A DNA stretch of 64,000 nt from Antilocapra americana (GCA_007570785.1 ML660211.1:5526363-5590362); one strand, 5' to 3'. Shown: positions 24,530 to 36,824, counted from the stretch's first letter. The notes: generated by a model from the sequence alone, not told the origin. Made by a program: numbers and translations.

Positions 24530-25258
24530 TATTCTTTTTTTTTTAATTAAACATTTTTTTTATTAGTTTTGCCAAACAATGACATGATATCACCATGGGT
24601 TTACATATGCTCCCCCTCCAGAATCCCCCTCCCTCCTCCCTCCCCCCAGGAAATCTCGTTGCACCAGTCCCAAGCATCAATCCTGGGCCGGCCTTTGCTT
24701 AGACATATGATAATTAACATGTTTCAATGCCATTCTCCCATATCATCCCGCCCTTTCCCTCATCCACAGAGGCCCTGAGTCTATTCTATACATCTGCGTT
24801 CCTTTTGCTGTCTCGCATGCTGGGTTCTTGTTACCGTCTTTCTAAATTCCATATATATGCGTTAGTATACTGTATTGTTGTTTTTGCTTCTGGCTTACTT
24901 CATTCACTCTGGATAATGGGCTCCAGTTTCGTCCATCTGAGTAGAACTGATTCAAATGAATTTTTTTTAATGCTGAGTAATATTCCATTGTGTATATGTA
25001 CCACAGCTTTCTTATCCATTCATCCGATGATGGACATCTAGGTTGCTTCCATGTCCTGGCTATTGTAAACAATGCAGCGATGAACATTGGGGTACACTTG
25101 TCTCTTTCAATTCTGGTTTCCTTGGTATATATGCCCAACAGTGGGATTGCTGGGTCATATGGCAGGTCTATTTGCAGTTTTTTAAGGAACCTCCACACTG
25201 TTTTCCATAGAGGCTGTACTAGTTTGCAATCCCACCAACAGTGTAAGAGAGTTCCCTT
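24530..25258 (-). mobile_element. Ruminant L1, 5'-truncated, comparatively young
   Basis: The plus strand starts with a T-rich tail (24530-24562), then the inverted 3' UTR including a C-rich 'ccccctccctcctccc' tract, and reaches into ORF2 before truncating near 25258. Divergence is visibly lower than in the older L1 pieces. No TSD is obvious. Confidence 0.93.
24842..25255 (-). pseudogene. L1 ORF2p C-terminus, open to its natural stop
   Basis: About 130 codons are open from the truncation point to the stop at 24842. Recognisable ORF2p C-terminal blocks are [53 protein letters not shown] and SQKQKQQYSILTHIYGI. Upstream residues [15 protein letters not shown] continue in frame, so truncation, not mutation, ends it. 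The endonuclease and RT domains are absent. It is not a functional protein, but it shows the copy has had little time to collect stops. Confidence 0.85.
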
Positions 25259-26430
25259 TTATCATGTTTTCCCTTCCTGGTATTCACTGCATACATTACA
25301 GTGGTAGCTCTGCTACTTACAATTCTTCTCCTTCTGCTTTTCCCAAACTTCCCCAATTAAAATATTCCAAATTAATATAAAGGGGTTTTAGGGGATAATT
25401 TTGGAACCAGACTATTGTCATGTGCAAGCTGCCTGCCTGGGAAAAGCACTGAACATATATTTGTAATATAGTTGGGGATTAAATGTGGCATGATATTTGT
25501 ATGAATGAGCTTACTCACTGAAAAAAGCAATAGAGCACAATAAGAAGCACAGATTCGAAAACATGGTCATTGATTTAAATCTTGTCTCTGCGTATTTCAG
25601 AGTGTTATACTGTGGGTTAAATTATGTAAGTTAAGCGAAAAACACAGTATCTGTCTCATAATCGATAAGCAACATTAGCCAGAATATTCATTGTATGTAC
25701 CATCAAAATGAGTGCAATACTACTAGGTGGTATTTAAGACAAATGCCAAAAGACTTTACAAACTGGTTAGAAGATCATGATCCCTTTGGGCTCATAATTG
25801 TAAATGTGTTCATGAATCACACATATGCAGTCAAATGACAAAGTCCTAAATTCACATTAACAAGGCAGCAGGTATGCAGTAACACTAGATGTAATTTTTT
25901 TTTTGTTAATAAATAATTCAGGATTTCTGGCTTTAAATACAACAAGTAATCCTTGGGGCAGTCTTTCGAAACTTCCTCCTAAAATATCTAAAGGAACACA
26001 GAACAACATGAAAATTCACAACTGTAAAAATAAAGTCCATACAAAGTAATAACAGAATCTGGAAGGAATTTTTTACCACTTATTCTAAAGATGAACTTAG
26101 GGAATAAAAAGCCTTTCCTCTGACTAAGAAATCCAAGGCTTTTAACAACTAGAAAACTTGTCAGAGGCAATTTGACTTCGAAAGTATTACTCAGGTTAAA
26201 TACTACTTTTTCAAAGAAGGCACTTTGTCTTTCAGAGAATGAGTCCCCCTTGTTCAAATGCTGTTTCCATCAGACTATTTATCTGAGTTTTAACTTTACA
26301 TCACTGATGGGACTACTTCTGTCCTATCCATTATTCTCCCTCTATCATAAAGTTTATATTCCTTTCAGAGCAAGAGAAAGTTCCCAGAGTCTGGGGCAGT
26401 GCCAAGAAAAGTGATTGTCATAACCCTTTA
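25259..26430. other. Unclassified DNA
   Basis: Opposite-strand frames at 25988-26257 and 26172-26414 have no domains. The stretch 26240-26420 might be a decayed L2 3' end, but I cannot support it. Confidence 0.4.
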
Positions 26431-28275
26431 GTCATTCAGTCGTGTCCGACTCTTTGCAACCCCAGTGGAGAGCAGCACGCCAGGCTTCTCTGCCCTTCAC
26501 CATCTTCCAGAGTCTGTCTCAACTTAAGTCCATCGAATTAGTGATGCCATCCAACCACATCATTTTCTATCATCCCCTTCCCCTCCTGCCTTCCATCTGT
26601 CACAGCATCAAGGTATTTTCCAGTGAGTTGGCTTTTCTCATCAGGTGGCCAAAGTATTGGAGTTTCAGCTTCAGTGTCAGTCCCTCCAATGAATATACAG
26701 GAGTGATTTCCTTTAGGATTGACTCATTTGATCTCCTTTCAGTCCAAGGAACTCTCAAGAGTCTTCTCCAATACCACAGTTGAAAAGCATCAGTTCCTCA
26801 GAACTCAGCCTTCTTTATGGTTCAACTCTCACATCCATTCATGACTACTGGAAAAAACTAACTTTGACCTAATGGACCTTTGTCACAATTTTTCTTCCAA
26901 GGAGTGAACATAGTTTAATTTCATGGTTGCAGTCACCATCCTCAGTGAAACTGAAGCACAAGAAAATAAAGTCTGTCACTGTTTCCATTCTTTCCCCATC
27001 TATTTGTCAAGAAGGGATGGGACCAGATCCCATGATCTTTGTGTTTTGAATGTTGAGATTTAAGCCAGCTTTTTCACTCTCCTCTTTCACCTTCATCAAG
27101 AGGTTCTTAGGTTCTTCTTCACTTTCTGCCATAAGGGTGGTGTCATCTGCATATCTGAGGTTATTGATGTTTCTCCCAGCAATCTTGATTCCAGCTTGTG
27201 CTTCATCCAGCCTTACATTTTGCATTATGTACTCTGCATATAAGTTAAATAAGCAGGGTGACAATATACAGCCTCGATGTACTCCTTTCCCAATTTGGAA
27301 CCAGTCCGTTGTTCCATGTTTGGTCTGACTATTGCTTCTTGACCTGCATACAGGTTTCTCAGGAGGCAGGTAAGATGGTCTGGTATTCCCATCTCTTTAA
27401 GAATTTTCCATAATTTGTTGTGATCCTCACAGTCAGAGGCTTTAGCATAGAGGTTGAAACAGAAGTAGATATTTTTTTTCTGAAAATATCTTGCTTTTTC
27501 TAAGATCCAATGGATATTGACAGTTTGATCTCTGGTTCCTCTACCCTTTCTAAATCCAGCTTGCACATTTGAAAGTTTTAGGTTTGCATACTGTTGAAGC
27601 CTAGCTTCAAGGATTTTGAGCATAACTTTGCTAGCCTGTGAAATGAGTTCAATTCTGTGGTAGTCTGAACATTCTTTAGCATTGCTCTTCTTTGAGATTA
27701 TTTTCAGTCCCATGGCCACTGCTGAATTTTCCAGATTTTCTGACGTATTGAGTGCAGCACTTTAATAGCGTCATCTTCTAAGATTTGAAATAGCTTGATT
27801 GGTATTCCATCATTTCACTAACTTTGCTCTTAGTGATGCTTCTTAAGGCCCACTTGACTGCACACTCTGTAATGCCTCGCGTTAGGTGAGTGATCACACC
27901 ATTGTAGTTATCCAGGTCATTAAGTTCTTTTCTGTATAGTTCTTCTGTGCATTCTTGCCATCTTTTCTTAATCTCTTCTGCTTCTGTTAGGTCCATGCCA
28001 TTTTTGTCCGTTATTGCACGCATCTTTACATGGAATGTCCCCTTGGTATCTCTAATTTTCTTTAAGAGATCTCTAGCCTTTCTCATTCTACTACTTTCCT
28101 CATTTTTTTTTTTTTTTTTGCATTGTTCAGTTTGGAAGGCTTTCTTATCTCTCTTTGCTAGTCCCTGGAACTCTGCATTCAGATGAGTATATCTTTCCTT
28201 TTCTCCTTTGCCTTTTGCTTCTCTTTTCTCAGTTATTTGTAAGACTTCCTTAGATAACCATTTTATCATTTTCTG
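26431..28275 (-). mobile_element. BovB LINE copy 2 (1.85 kb, 5'-truncated)
   Basis: Inverted BovB from the 3' terminus ('tcattcagtcgtgtccgac') through the RT region to the linker upstream of RT ('cagttatttgtaagacttcc'). A T17 run at 28103-28119 has expanded within the coding region. More diverged than copy 1. No TSD recognised. Confidence 0.94.
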
Positions 28276-28302
28276 AATGACCAACTGTTTTCTCTCTGTC
28301 AA
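27007..28302 (-). pseudogene. BovB RT fragment in three frames
   Basis: Three minus-strand segments: 28302-27778 (linker, basic, with MRAITDKNGMDLTEAEEIKK), 27719-27225 (RT N-terminal half) and 27264-27007 (YADD box at its residues 38-41). Motif A reads FNLYAKASDCEDH, so the catalytic Asp of the FIDYAKAFDC consensus is replaced. At least two frameshifts separate the parts. The last two segments overlap, marking a frameshift near 27225-27264. Confidence 0.88.
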
Positions 28303-29036
28303 ACTTCCTTAAATGAGCAAGCAAAAGACTTACTCATACTTACACTGCATTTCAAAAGAGCTCATCCTCCCAAAATGAAACTTTCTACATGAAAACCAAA
28401 GCATTAAATGGTTTCTTCTTAAAGAGTTGCTGGAATGTTTTTATCTGTCTGCTCTTTTAAGTAAAATCAGTTTGTCATTTTCCTGGAAGACTGTCAGGAT
28501 TTTGAATATATTTACACTGAATCTAACAGCAACACCTAGAGAAAACTGCAGTTTTTTACTTAATAAAAAAATTCCAGAAAGAAGAATCAGGAACTAGGAG
28601 AAATGTATATCTCGAAACATAAGTTTTTTGAGTTGCAACAAAAAGGCATAATGGTGATTGGGAATCCAGTGTGCATATCTGTGTGTCATAACTCATAGAT
28701 CTGTGGGCAGACACAGAGTGTGTTGTGAGTAGAAATATTGGAAAACTATAAATTTATTTATTTTCAAAACAAGTCTAAACAGATCTTAAAGAACTAAAAT
28801 ATTGAATTTATTATTGCTAAATATCCTGTCAATGATGTGGAAGAAATACTTAATAAATATTCCCATGGTACAGGGTAAATGGAGAAAGAGAATGAAAACA
28901 ATAAATAAGATAGCAATTGCAAAGAACAAATAGCTAATTGCACCAAGTATTCCTGGGGAGGAAGTTGGGAAGAAAGTAATAAAATTCAAATACAATATGT
29001 TAAAGAAGGTGATCATAGGAAAGTTCACTACAATAA
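28276..29036. other. Unclassified AT-rich DNA
   Basis: An 80-codon minus frame at 28786-29028 is hydrophobic and T-rich and is judged to be chance. The right part may belong to the adjacent old L1. Confidence 0.4.
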
Positions 29037-29267
29037 AAAAATGTTAATTCCCTCAAAATTAGCTGGTAGATTTATTATAGCTCTAATCAAAATCCTGTCT
29101 TCCTGAAAAATGACACACTGTTATTACCAAAAAGATCAGATGAGTAAGAGCATTTCAGAAACCCTGTAACAAGGGAAGAAAAAAAAAACAAGTTGAAAAC
29201 TTGTTTTTAGCATATCAAAGTTACAGCTATAATAATTGGCACCGTGGAACTGGCAACACATGCACAA

Positions 29268-29486
29268 TCAATGGGCTTCCCAGGTGGTTCATTGGGTAAA
29301 TAATCTGCCTGCAGTGCAAGAGATGCAGGCAGACACCAGTTCGATCCCCAGACCAGGAAAATCCCCTGGAGAAGGGCATGGCAGCCCACTCCAGTATTCT
29401 TGCTGGGAGAATCCCATGAACATAGGCGCCTGGTGGGCTTTAGTCCATAGAGTCAGAAAGAGTCAGACATTACTGAAGCATCTGTG
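29268..29486 (+). mobile_element. Bov-tA SINE with 9-bp TSD
   Basis: Head 'gggcttcccaggtggttcat', B-box-like 'cagttcgatcccc', Bov-A body, and 'agtcagacattactgaagc'. CATGCACAA is found at 29259-29267 and 29487-29495. Confidence 0.93.
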
Positions 29487-29575
29487 CATGCACAAAGCCA
29501 CACATACTGACAATTGAAAAAGAGTAGAAATCATAAACACAGAGCAATATATATATGGAAACTTAATAGTGACAG

Positions 29576-29705
29576 TCGGAGAAGGAAATGTCAACCCACT
29601 CCAGTATTCTTACCTGGAGAATCCCATGGACAGAGGGGCCTGGTGGGCTACAGTTCATAGGGTCACAAAGAGTCAGACACAACTAAAGTGACATAGCATA
29701 CAATC
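29576..29705 (+). mobile_element. Bov-A SINE monomer with short TSD
   Basis: It lacks the tRNA head; starts 'tcggagaaggaaatgtcaac' and ends 'gacacaactaaagtgacat'. The flanking repeat GTGACAG lies at 29569-29575 and 29706-29712. Confidence 0.9.
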
Positions 29706-30301
29706 GTGACAGACCTGGTCTTGCAGAAGAGCAAGACAAGAGTTAGGTGTTCAACAAAGTCTAGGAAAAGGTTAGTATCAATTTGGAAAAAAAAAAAAAT
29801 GAAAAGGTCTGAAATTAGACCTAGATATTCTATTACAGAATAACATCAATTTCAAATGGATTAAAAATCAAATTTGAAAGGCAAAAGCAAGTGGCTTAAA
29901 GAATAATTGAAATTTAGTTATTGAAGTAAATTTGAAACTTGCTTTCAAACTTACTTCCAGGTTGAAACTGCAAACAAATGTAAGGAAAATAGAAATAATT
30001 TTATATCTGGACTATTTAGAATCAAGCAGCAGTTCAGAAAGAAACTTCTTAAAAGCTATCAGAGGGGTAAAATATACTACCTTTATTTATAGTGTGGAAT
30101 ATCAATAGACTGACAGAAATGATACATATGTAAAACTGTAATTTTGTAAAATATTAAATTTTCTGAGCAAATACCATTTTCTCTTTAAAAACTTATTGCC
30201 AGGTAAACTATAATTCATAAGAGAAAAATTCATGACTGAACATAAAAATAATAATCACATTTAGTCCTTCATTACAAATTTATTAAAAGATACTTGGTAT
30301 G

Positions 30302-30505
30302 GGGCTTCCCTAGTGCTCAGCAGTAAAGAATCTGCCTGCAAAGCAGGAGTTGAGATTTCAAACCCTGGGTCAGGAAGATTGCCTGGAGAAGGAAACATCA
30401 ACCCATTCCAGTACTCGTGCCTGGGAAATCCCATGGAGAGAGGAGCCTGGCAGGCTATAGTCCATGGGCTCGCAATAGTGTTGGACAAGACTTAGCAATT
30501 AAACC
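30302..30505 (+). mobile_element. Bov-tA SINE
   Basis: Head 'gggcttccctagtgctcagc', 'agaatctgcctgcaaagcag', Bov-A body with 'cccattccagtactcgtgcc', ending 'gacaagacttagcaattaaa'. TSD not evident. Confidence 0.93.
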
Positions 30506-31257
30506 ATTACCACCACCAGAGTAAGAAGAAAAGTAAACCTGCTGGGAAAATTTAGTTTGTAAGAAATAATGATGGAAACAAATACTGATAAAATCAGTTC
30601 AGTTCAGTCGCTCAGTTGTGTCCAACTCTTTGTGACCCCAAATACTGCAGCACACCAGGCTTCCCTGTCCATCACCAACTGCCGGAGCTTGCTCAAACTC
30701 CTGACCATCGAGTCAGTGATGCAATCCAACTATCCCATCCTCTGTCATCCCCTTCTCCTCCTGCCTTCAGTCTTTCCCAGCATCAGAGTCTTTTCCACGG
30801 AGTCAGTCCTTCACATCAGGTGGCCAAAGTATTGGAGTTCAGCTTCAGCATCAATCCTTTCAAAGAACATTCAGGACTGTTTTCCTTTACGATTGACTGG
30901 TTGGATCTCCTTGCAGTCCAAGAGACTCTCAAGAGTCTTCTCCAACATCACAGTTCAAAAGCATCAATTCTTTGGCACTCAGATTTCTTTATGGTCCAAC
31001 TCTCACATCTGTACATGACTACTAGAAAAACCATAGCTTTGACTAGAGAGACATTTTTTGACCAAGTAATGTTTCTGATTTTTAATATGATGTCTAAGTT
31101 TGTCATAGGCTTTTTTCCAAGGAGGAAGCGTCTTTTAATTTCAAGGCTGAAGTCCCCTTCTGCAGTGAGTTTGGAGCCTGAGAAAATACAATCTCTCACT
31201 GTTTCCTTGGTTGTCCCATCTATTTGCCATAAAATGATGGGACCGACTGCCATGATC

Positions 31258-32686
31258 TTAGAGTATTAAGCCAGATTTTTCACTTTCCTCATTCATCTTC
31301 ATCAGGAGGCTCTTTAGTTCCTCTTCACTTTGCCATAAGTGTGGTGGCATCAGCAGACCCGAGGTTATTGATGTTTCTCCTGGCAATCTTGATTCCAGCT
31401 TGTGCTTCATCCAGCCTGGCATTTCACATGATGTACTCTGCATATAAGTTAAATAAGCAGAGTGACAATATACAACCCCGTGCTCCTTTCTCAATTTGGA
31501 ACTAGTCCATCCTGCTACATTTTGTCTGACTGTTGCTTCTTGACCTGCACACAGGTTTCTCAGGAGGCAAGTAAGATGGTCTGGTATTCCTATCTCTTTA
31601 ATAATTTTCCATAATTTGCTGGGATCTACACAGTAAAGGTTTTGGTGTAATCAATAAAGCAGAAGTAAATGTTTTTATTGGAATTGTCTTGCTTTTTCTA
31701 TGATCCAGTGGATGTTGGCGATTTGATATCTGGTTCCTCTACCTTTCCTAAGTCCAATTTGAACATCTGGAAGTTCATGGTTCATGTGCTGTTGAAGCCT
31801 GGCTTGGAGAATTTTGAGCATTACTTTGCTAGCGTGTGAGATGAGTGCAATTGTGCAGTAATTTGAACATTCTTTGGCATTGCCTTTTTTGGGGATTAAA
31901 ATGAAAACTGACCTTTTCCAGTCCTGTGGCCACTGCTGAGTTTTCCAAATTTGTTGACATACTGAGTGCAGCACTTTAACAGCATCATCTTGTAGGATTT
32001 GAAATAGCTCAGCTGGAATTACATCACCTCCACTAGTTTTGTCTGTATTGATTCTTCCTAAGGCCCTCTTGACTTCACATTCTAGGATGTCTGGCTCTAT
32101 GTGATTGATCACACCATCGTGATTATCTGGGTCATGAAGATTTTTTTTGTATAGTTCTTCTGTGCATTCTTGCCACCTCTTCTTAATATATTCTGCTTCT
32201 GTTAGGTTCATTCCAATTTTTCCTTTATTTTGCCCATCTCTACATGAGCAGATGCAAAGATGCATCTTGGTATCTCTAATTTTTCTTGAAGACATCTCTA
32301 GTCTTTTGCATTATACTATTTTCTTCTATTTCTTTATATTGTTTGCTGAGGAAGGCTTTCTTATCTCTCCTTGCTATTCTTTGGAACTCTGCTTTGAGAT
32401 ATGTATATTTTTCCTTTTCTCCTTTGCTTTTTGCTTCTCTTCTTTTCTCAGCTATTTGTAAGGCCTCCTCAGACAACTATTTTACCTTTTTGTATTTCTT
32501 TTTCTTGGGGGTGGTTATGAACACTGCCTCCTGTACAGTGTTGCCAACCTCCACCCATAGTTCTTCAGACACTTTCTTATCAGATCTAATCCCTGGAATC
32601 TCTTTGTCACTTCTACTGCATAATTGTATGGGATTTATATTTAGGTCATACCTGAATGATCTAGTGGATTTCCCTACTTTCTTCAA
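31258..32686 (-). pseudogene. BovB ORF remnant (endonuclease tail, linker, RT)
   Basis: Four broken frames on the minus strand: 32686-32477 (just after the endonuclease, with KVGKSTRSFRYDLN), 32476-32276 (basic linker), 32295-31675 (206 codons, RT N-terminal part ending NIHWIIEKARQF) and 31494-31258. The RT motif A region near 31620-31680 is frameshifted, and the YADD box is lost around 31330-31370, where the frame reads LLMPPHLWQ. Not translatable as one protein. Confidence 0.85.
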
Positions 32687-32830
32687 TGGAAGTCTGAGTT
32701 TTCAATAAGGAGTTTATGATCTAAGCCCAGTCAGCTCCTGGTCTTGTTTTTGCTGACTGTATAGAGATTTTCCATCTTTGGCTCCAAATGATATAATCAA
32801 TCAATCTGATCACCATCTGGTGATGTCCTG

Positions 32831-33536
32831 GACACTCACAGGCAAGTCTGGGTCAGTCTCTTGTGGGCTCACTGCTCCTTTCTCCTGGGTCCTGGTGCTC
32901 ACGAGGTTTTGTTTGTGCCCTCCAAAAGTCTGTGTCCCCAGTCCTGTGTAAGTTGTGTAATCAAATCCCCTGACCTCCAAAGTCAGGTTTTCTGAGGGTT
33001 CTCAGTCCCTTGCCAGATCTCCAGTTTGGGAAATCTGTTGCAAGTCCTAGAACTTTCTTAACAATATGAGACTTTCTTTGGATTTATTGCTGCAGTTTGT
33101 GGGTCATCTGCTCAGCAGCAATGTAGTAGGCTTAATGGGCTTCACCAAAAAGGCTTATGCTACAGGCCGTGTGACCCAGGGAGCTGCACCCAGAGCCCCT
33201 GCCCCTGCCACTGGCCACTGCTGACCTGTACCTCTGCAGGAGGCTCAAACACAGGTCTGTCTCAGTCTCTGTGGGGCATCTGGGGCCTGGTGAACACAAG
33301 GCTTTGTTGGAGCCCTCCGAGTATCTCTGGTGGGCATGGGGTTTGATTCTAAACGTGATTTCACCCCTCCTACCATCTCGCTGGGGCTTCTCCTTTGCCC
33401 TTGGACATGGGCTATCTGTTTTTGGTGGGATCCTACATTCTCCTGTCAATGGCTGTTCAACAGAAAGTTGTAATTTTGGAGTTCTCACAGAAGAAGATGA
33501 ACACATGTCCTTCTACTCCTCTATCTTGTGTCTTCC
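32831..33536 (-). mobile_element. BovB 5' leader, GC-richer
   Basis: On the minus strand it begins with a 'gaggagtagaaggac' block and 'gacaggagaatgtaggatcc', and has 'gaagccccagcgagatggta', 'ccagatgccccacagagact' and 'gggctctgggtgcagc'. I recognise this as the untranslated leader of full-length BovB. The 124-codon minus frame at 33132-33506 and the 92-codon plus frame at 33271-33549 lie within it and are not known proteins. It may hold the LINE's internal promoter; that is inference from position. Confidence 0.75.
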
Positions 33537-33547
33537 ACTGATAAAAT

Positions 33548-35991
33548 AGATCAGTACATTTAATTAATTAAAGACTATACAAAACAATGACTTTCAGTTT
33601 GTAACACTGAAACAAAATTTCACAGAAAATTTTAAAGAAAACTGTGGAAGAAGATAAAAGTAAGTAGAATGAAAATAAATAATATGGTAATTGACGGCTA
33701 TATTTGTCTTATCTTCCCTACCAATATCTCCTCAATAAATTCATTCTTAATGCCAAGAAATGAAATTAGATAGTATAATATATTTGAGCAGCTCACAAGC
33801 ATAATTTTGAGTGTGATGTCATAAGAATGATACATATAATAGAGCTTTAGGGAAGTAACCTGGCAATAATTAAATTAATTTAAACATTATATAAAATAAT
33901 GTTTCATTGTACTAGCTTTATTATAATTCTGTTATAAGTATTCTATCATAACAGAATATTTTTAAAGGAAGCCACCTGTAAGTACTTATAATAGAGGAGT
34001 AGCTTCAATTTTATTTTTTTTACTTATTATAATACAGACATCATACTAATTAAGTAGAACACAAAGAACAAAGCCAATGGCAAGTGAAGGATTTAGGGAG
34101 GCAAAAGTTTTGTTTTCTTAACTGAAACTTGCCACAGTTTATCAATATACTATGATTAGTCAAGTGAAATTTTTAGCCATCAGTACTGTCTTAAAACTGA
34201 CTTTATTTTGAGATAGTCAAAATATATACAATTATATATACAATATGCAATATATATGTATATTATATATATATAAGTATATATACAATATACAATAAAA
34301 TATATACAATTCTGGTAAAAATATCAATAATCCAAGAGTTAAGAAAAATAAATCTGAAAGCAGGTATGCAATTATATTATTAACGTGTATAAACCTCTAG
34401 TTGTTATTTAACTCCTACTCTCATAAAATTTATTTTAGAAAGTTTCTTTTCTTTGAGAAATGTATGCTTTTTTCAGATGAATAAAAAGCCAGTTATTCTA
34501 CACTTGAATACTGAAAAGCTAAAGATTACTTGTTCTGCCCTTATCCATTATGTATTTATAAATCTCAAATAAATGTAGCATTTATTCTAGACTAGTACAC
34601 TTAGATATACGACTACTTTATCACTCATGAAATCATCAAGGACTCAAGAAGAAAAGCAGTAGATTGTAAGAGAGATAGGATTAATAATTTATACTTGAAC
34701 CTCTTATTCACATTCAACTATTATTTTTCTACTCACTGAAACTCTACATTTAAAACTAATGGTAGTGAAGATAGATTCACTTAAAGTAATGCTGATTCAT
34801 AAACACTTCAGTGAGCCAAAAGTATAATTTAATAGCAAGAAAAGCAGAGCTTTAAACAGAGCAAAGGAGAAAATTGTATTATTAAAATGCTTGCCAAGAA
34901 TGAGTATGTTCAACTGATTCACATTTCTTGGGACATTTACTCAGAAGTATCCCATATTTCTAAAAATCAGGTCAAGTTTGTTATTGCATTAATGCCCTTT
35001 TGTGATTAATTTTACTAATGAAAAATATCCATTTTCACAAAGAATGTGTAAAAATGTATCACTTTTTGAGAGAAGAGATTTGCAAGGTCAATTGAGTTGT
35101 TAAATAATACAGAGTAGATACACTGTATTTTTTAGGAAAGAACACTGAAATGCTGTGCCAATATGGAAAACAGAGAAGCATTTTAGCTTTTATCTGATTG
35201 TAAAATTAGGGAGCATGATGAATAGAAAAGTCGATTTAGCTAGGTACAGGTACTTCAATTATAGCATTAGTAAAATTTAAAAGTGTATAGAAGAAAATGT
35301 CTTTTGGAAATTTTGAAGTTGCTTTATTTTAAAGATTTACAATATCATGTATAAAACACAGTGTATTAGTTTCCTATAATCCAGGTTTTAAATTTATTTT
35401 GTTTAAATTTAAACGGTTGAAATCAATAAAAATTGTTTGACATTTTTTCAGAACCAGTTTTAGAACTTGGCATAAATTATAACTGTACTTTAAAAAAAAT
35501 GCAATGCCTTTTGTAAAAATATCTGCTTACTTTAAATTAATTCTAGCATATTTGTTGAAGATTCAAAATAGATGAAATTCAAGATGCTGCCATTGAAATC
35601 TCGAAACCATTTTAAAACATGTCAGTGATTCCTTTGCATACTGACCAGACTACTCAGTATAATAAAGCAGATAATGAAAGAATAAGAGAATTATAGACGT
35701 GAAAGGAAAGTCTAAATGAATTAATACTCCTTTGCCTTTTTGTTGTTGTTGTTGTTTCTTTTGTTTTGTTTTGCAGAGAGTAAAGGTGGATTTCAAGAAT
35801 ATTTTGTTAGTATAGGCAGCATACATATTTAGTATACAGTTTTGGTGTAAACACATAGATGATAGGTAGCAAAGGTAAATTAACGTATTATGCAATTATT
35901 TAATTTTAATTAATAAGAAAAATTGGGGAGGGTGCAGATGTAGTTTCTCAGACATATGATTTTTTTGTGTGTGTGACCTATGTGTATTCTC
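33548..35991. other. AT-rich DNA with no recognised element, 2.4 kb
   Basis: Very AT-rich and low in repeats apart from the AT tract at 34222-34308. An 81-codon frame at 35650-35895 (minus) includes a poly-Gln stretch caused by (TTG)n on the plus strand. Confidence 0.5.
34222..34308. repeat. AT-rich low-complexity tract
   Basis: Alternating 'tatatacaatatac' and 'tatatatatata' units, self-complementary and able to fold, but typical of microsatellite decay. Confidence 0.85.
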
Positions 35992-36173
35992 TGGCCTCCC
36001 TGGTGGCTCAGTGGTGAAGAATCTGTCTGCCAATGCAGGGTACATGGGTACAGTCCCTGTGTTGGGAAGATCCCGTGGAGGAGGAAATGGCATGCACTCC
36101 AGTATTTTTGCCTGGGAATCCCATGGACAGAAGCACCTGGCAGGCTACAGACACAACTGAGTGACTAAACAAC
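35992..36173 (+). mobile_element. Bov-tA SINE with internal deletion
   Basis: Head 'ggcctccctggtggctcagt' and body are normal to 'ggcaggctacag', which then joins directly to 'acacaactgagtgac'. About 22 bp of the usual 'tccatggggtcgcaaagag' segment is missing. Flanks 'atgtgtattc' and 'atgtatgttc' may be a decayed TSD. Confidence 0.92.
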
Positions 36174-36706
36174 AATATGTATGTTCCTGAATGGATTGCC
36201 TTTCTCTCTCGCTGAGGCAGCTGTGACCACCAACAGCAGTTTTCTGGAATTCCAGAAACTTGCTGTTGCTTGACAGCTAAAAGATAACTCCAGTGACCCT
36301 CTTTCTTTGAGTTTTTGCAATCATGTTTTGACTGCCCATTCTCATAGAAACAGTTTTCTTCCTGTTTGAAATATCCTTAATGGCCTTGGTTTTCATGTTT
36401 AAACTCTGACAAATACATGAGTCATCTTCTTTTTTTTTTTTTTAACTAGGAGGGAAAAGACTTTTTTAAATGAGGTTGGCACTTGAGTTACAAAATATCA
36501 CCCCTGCACATGTGGTATGGAAAGACTTCCAGACACAGGAAATGTGCAAGTCATGGAAATTGAAATTCCATATTTTTCTTTTTTTGACAAATAGTTGGCA
36601 TCTGCTAAATGTATCGATGCCAGGATAGGATAAATATCATCTGATATGTTAAGGGAAGAATTCTTAAAAATATTGGATTTTAAAAATTGCACAATACTTA
36701 AAAGTA
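36174..36706. other. Unclassified DNA
   Basis: Near 36230-36275 'caacagcagttttctgg' and 'ccagaaacttgctgttg' form an imperfect inverted pair around 'aattc'. T14 run at 36430-36443. No gene. Confidence 0.45.
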
Positions 36707-36720
36707 CAAATAAAATTATC

Positions 36721-36824
36721 AGTTCAGTTCGGTCACTCACTCTTGTCCGACTCTTTGTAACCCCATGGACTGCAGCACACCAGGCCTCCCTGTCCATCAC
36801 GAACTCCCAGAGTTTACTCAAACT
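36721..36824 (-). mobile_element. 104-bp BovB/Bov-A2 3' end with 14-bp TSD
   Basis: 'agttcagttcggtcactcac' to 'tgtccatcacgaactcccag' is the inverted BovB 3' terminus. CAAATAAAATTATC is perfect at 36707-36720 and 36825-36838, proving an independent insertion truncated to ~100 bp. Confidence 0.94.

Larger units (their letters stand above)
29037..30200 (+). mobile_element. Old L1/HAL1-type ORF2 relic carrying SINEs
   Basis: 'aatgttaattccctcaaaat', 'ctctaatcaaaatcctg', 'tatcaaagttacagctataa', 'ggaactggca...' and, beyond the SINEs, 'cagacctggtcttgcag' and 'tcaatttggaaaaaaa' follow the order of the RT/C-terminal part of an L1-like ORF2. It is interrupted by SINEs at 29268-29486 and 29576-29705. 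The right boundary is uncertain. Confidence 0.55.
30595..33536 (-). mobile_element. BovB LINE copy 3: both ends, 11-bp TSD, endonuclease region deleted
   Basis: The left edge is the inverted 3' terminus ('cagttcagttcagtcgctc'). The RT and linker regions follow. At about 32826-32831 the sequence jumps from the ORF text 'gatggtgatcagattg' (minus-strand reading) to the GC-richer 5' leader of BovB, which extends to 33536. A perfect 11-bp repeat ACTGATAAAAT flanks the whole unit (30584-30594, 33537-33547). The missing part corresponds to the rest of the 5' leader and most of the endonuclease domain. Confidence 0.88.

Noticed and set aside
24727..25307. Plus-strand frames of 104-105 codons
   Set aside because: They are antisense to the L1 ORF2 C-terminus, which is the meaningful strand.
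30569..31269. Plus-strand frames of 149 and 217 codons
   Set aside because: They are antisense to the BovB 3' region; the same peptide-like patterns recur at 46.1 and 62.0 kb, as expected from the repeat.
33132..33549. Opposed 124- and 92-codon frames as a sense/antisense gene pair
   Set aside because: Both lie in the GC-rich BovB 5' leader inside a TSD-bounded insertion.
34222..34308. Self-complementary AT tract as a replication origin or matrix attachment site
   Set aside because: Alternating TA/CA low complexity explains it; no supporting motif arrangement.
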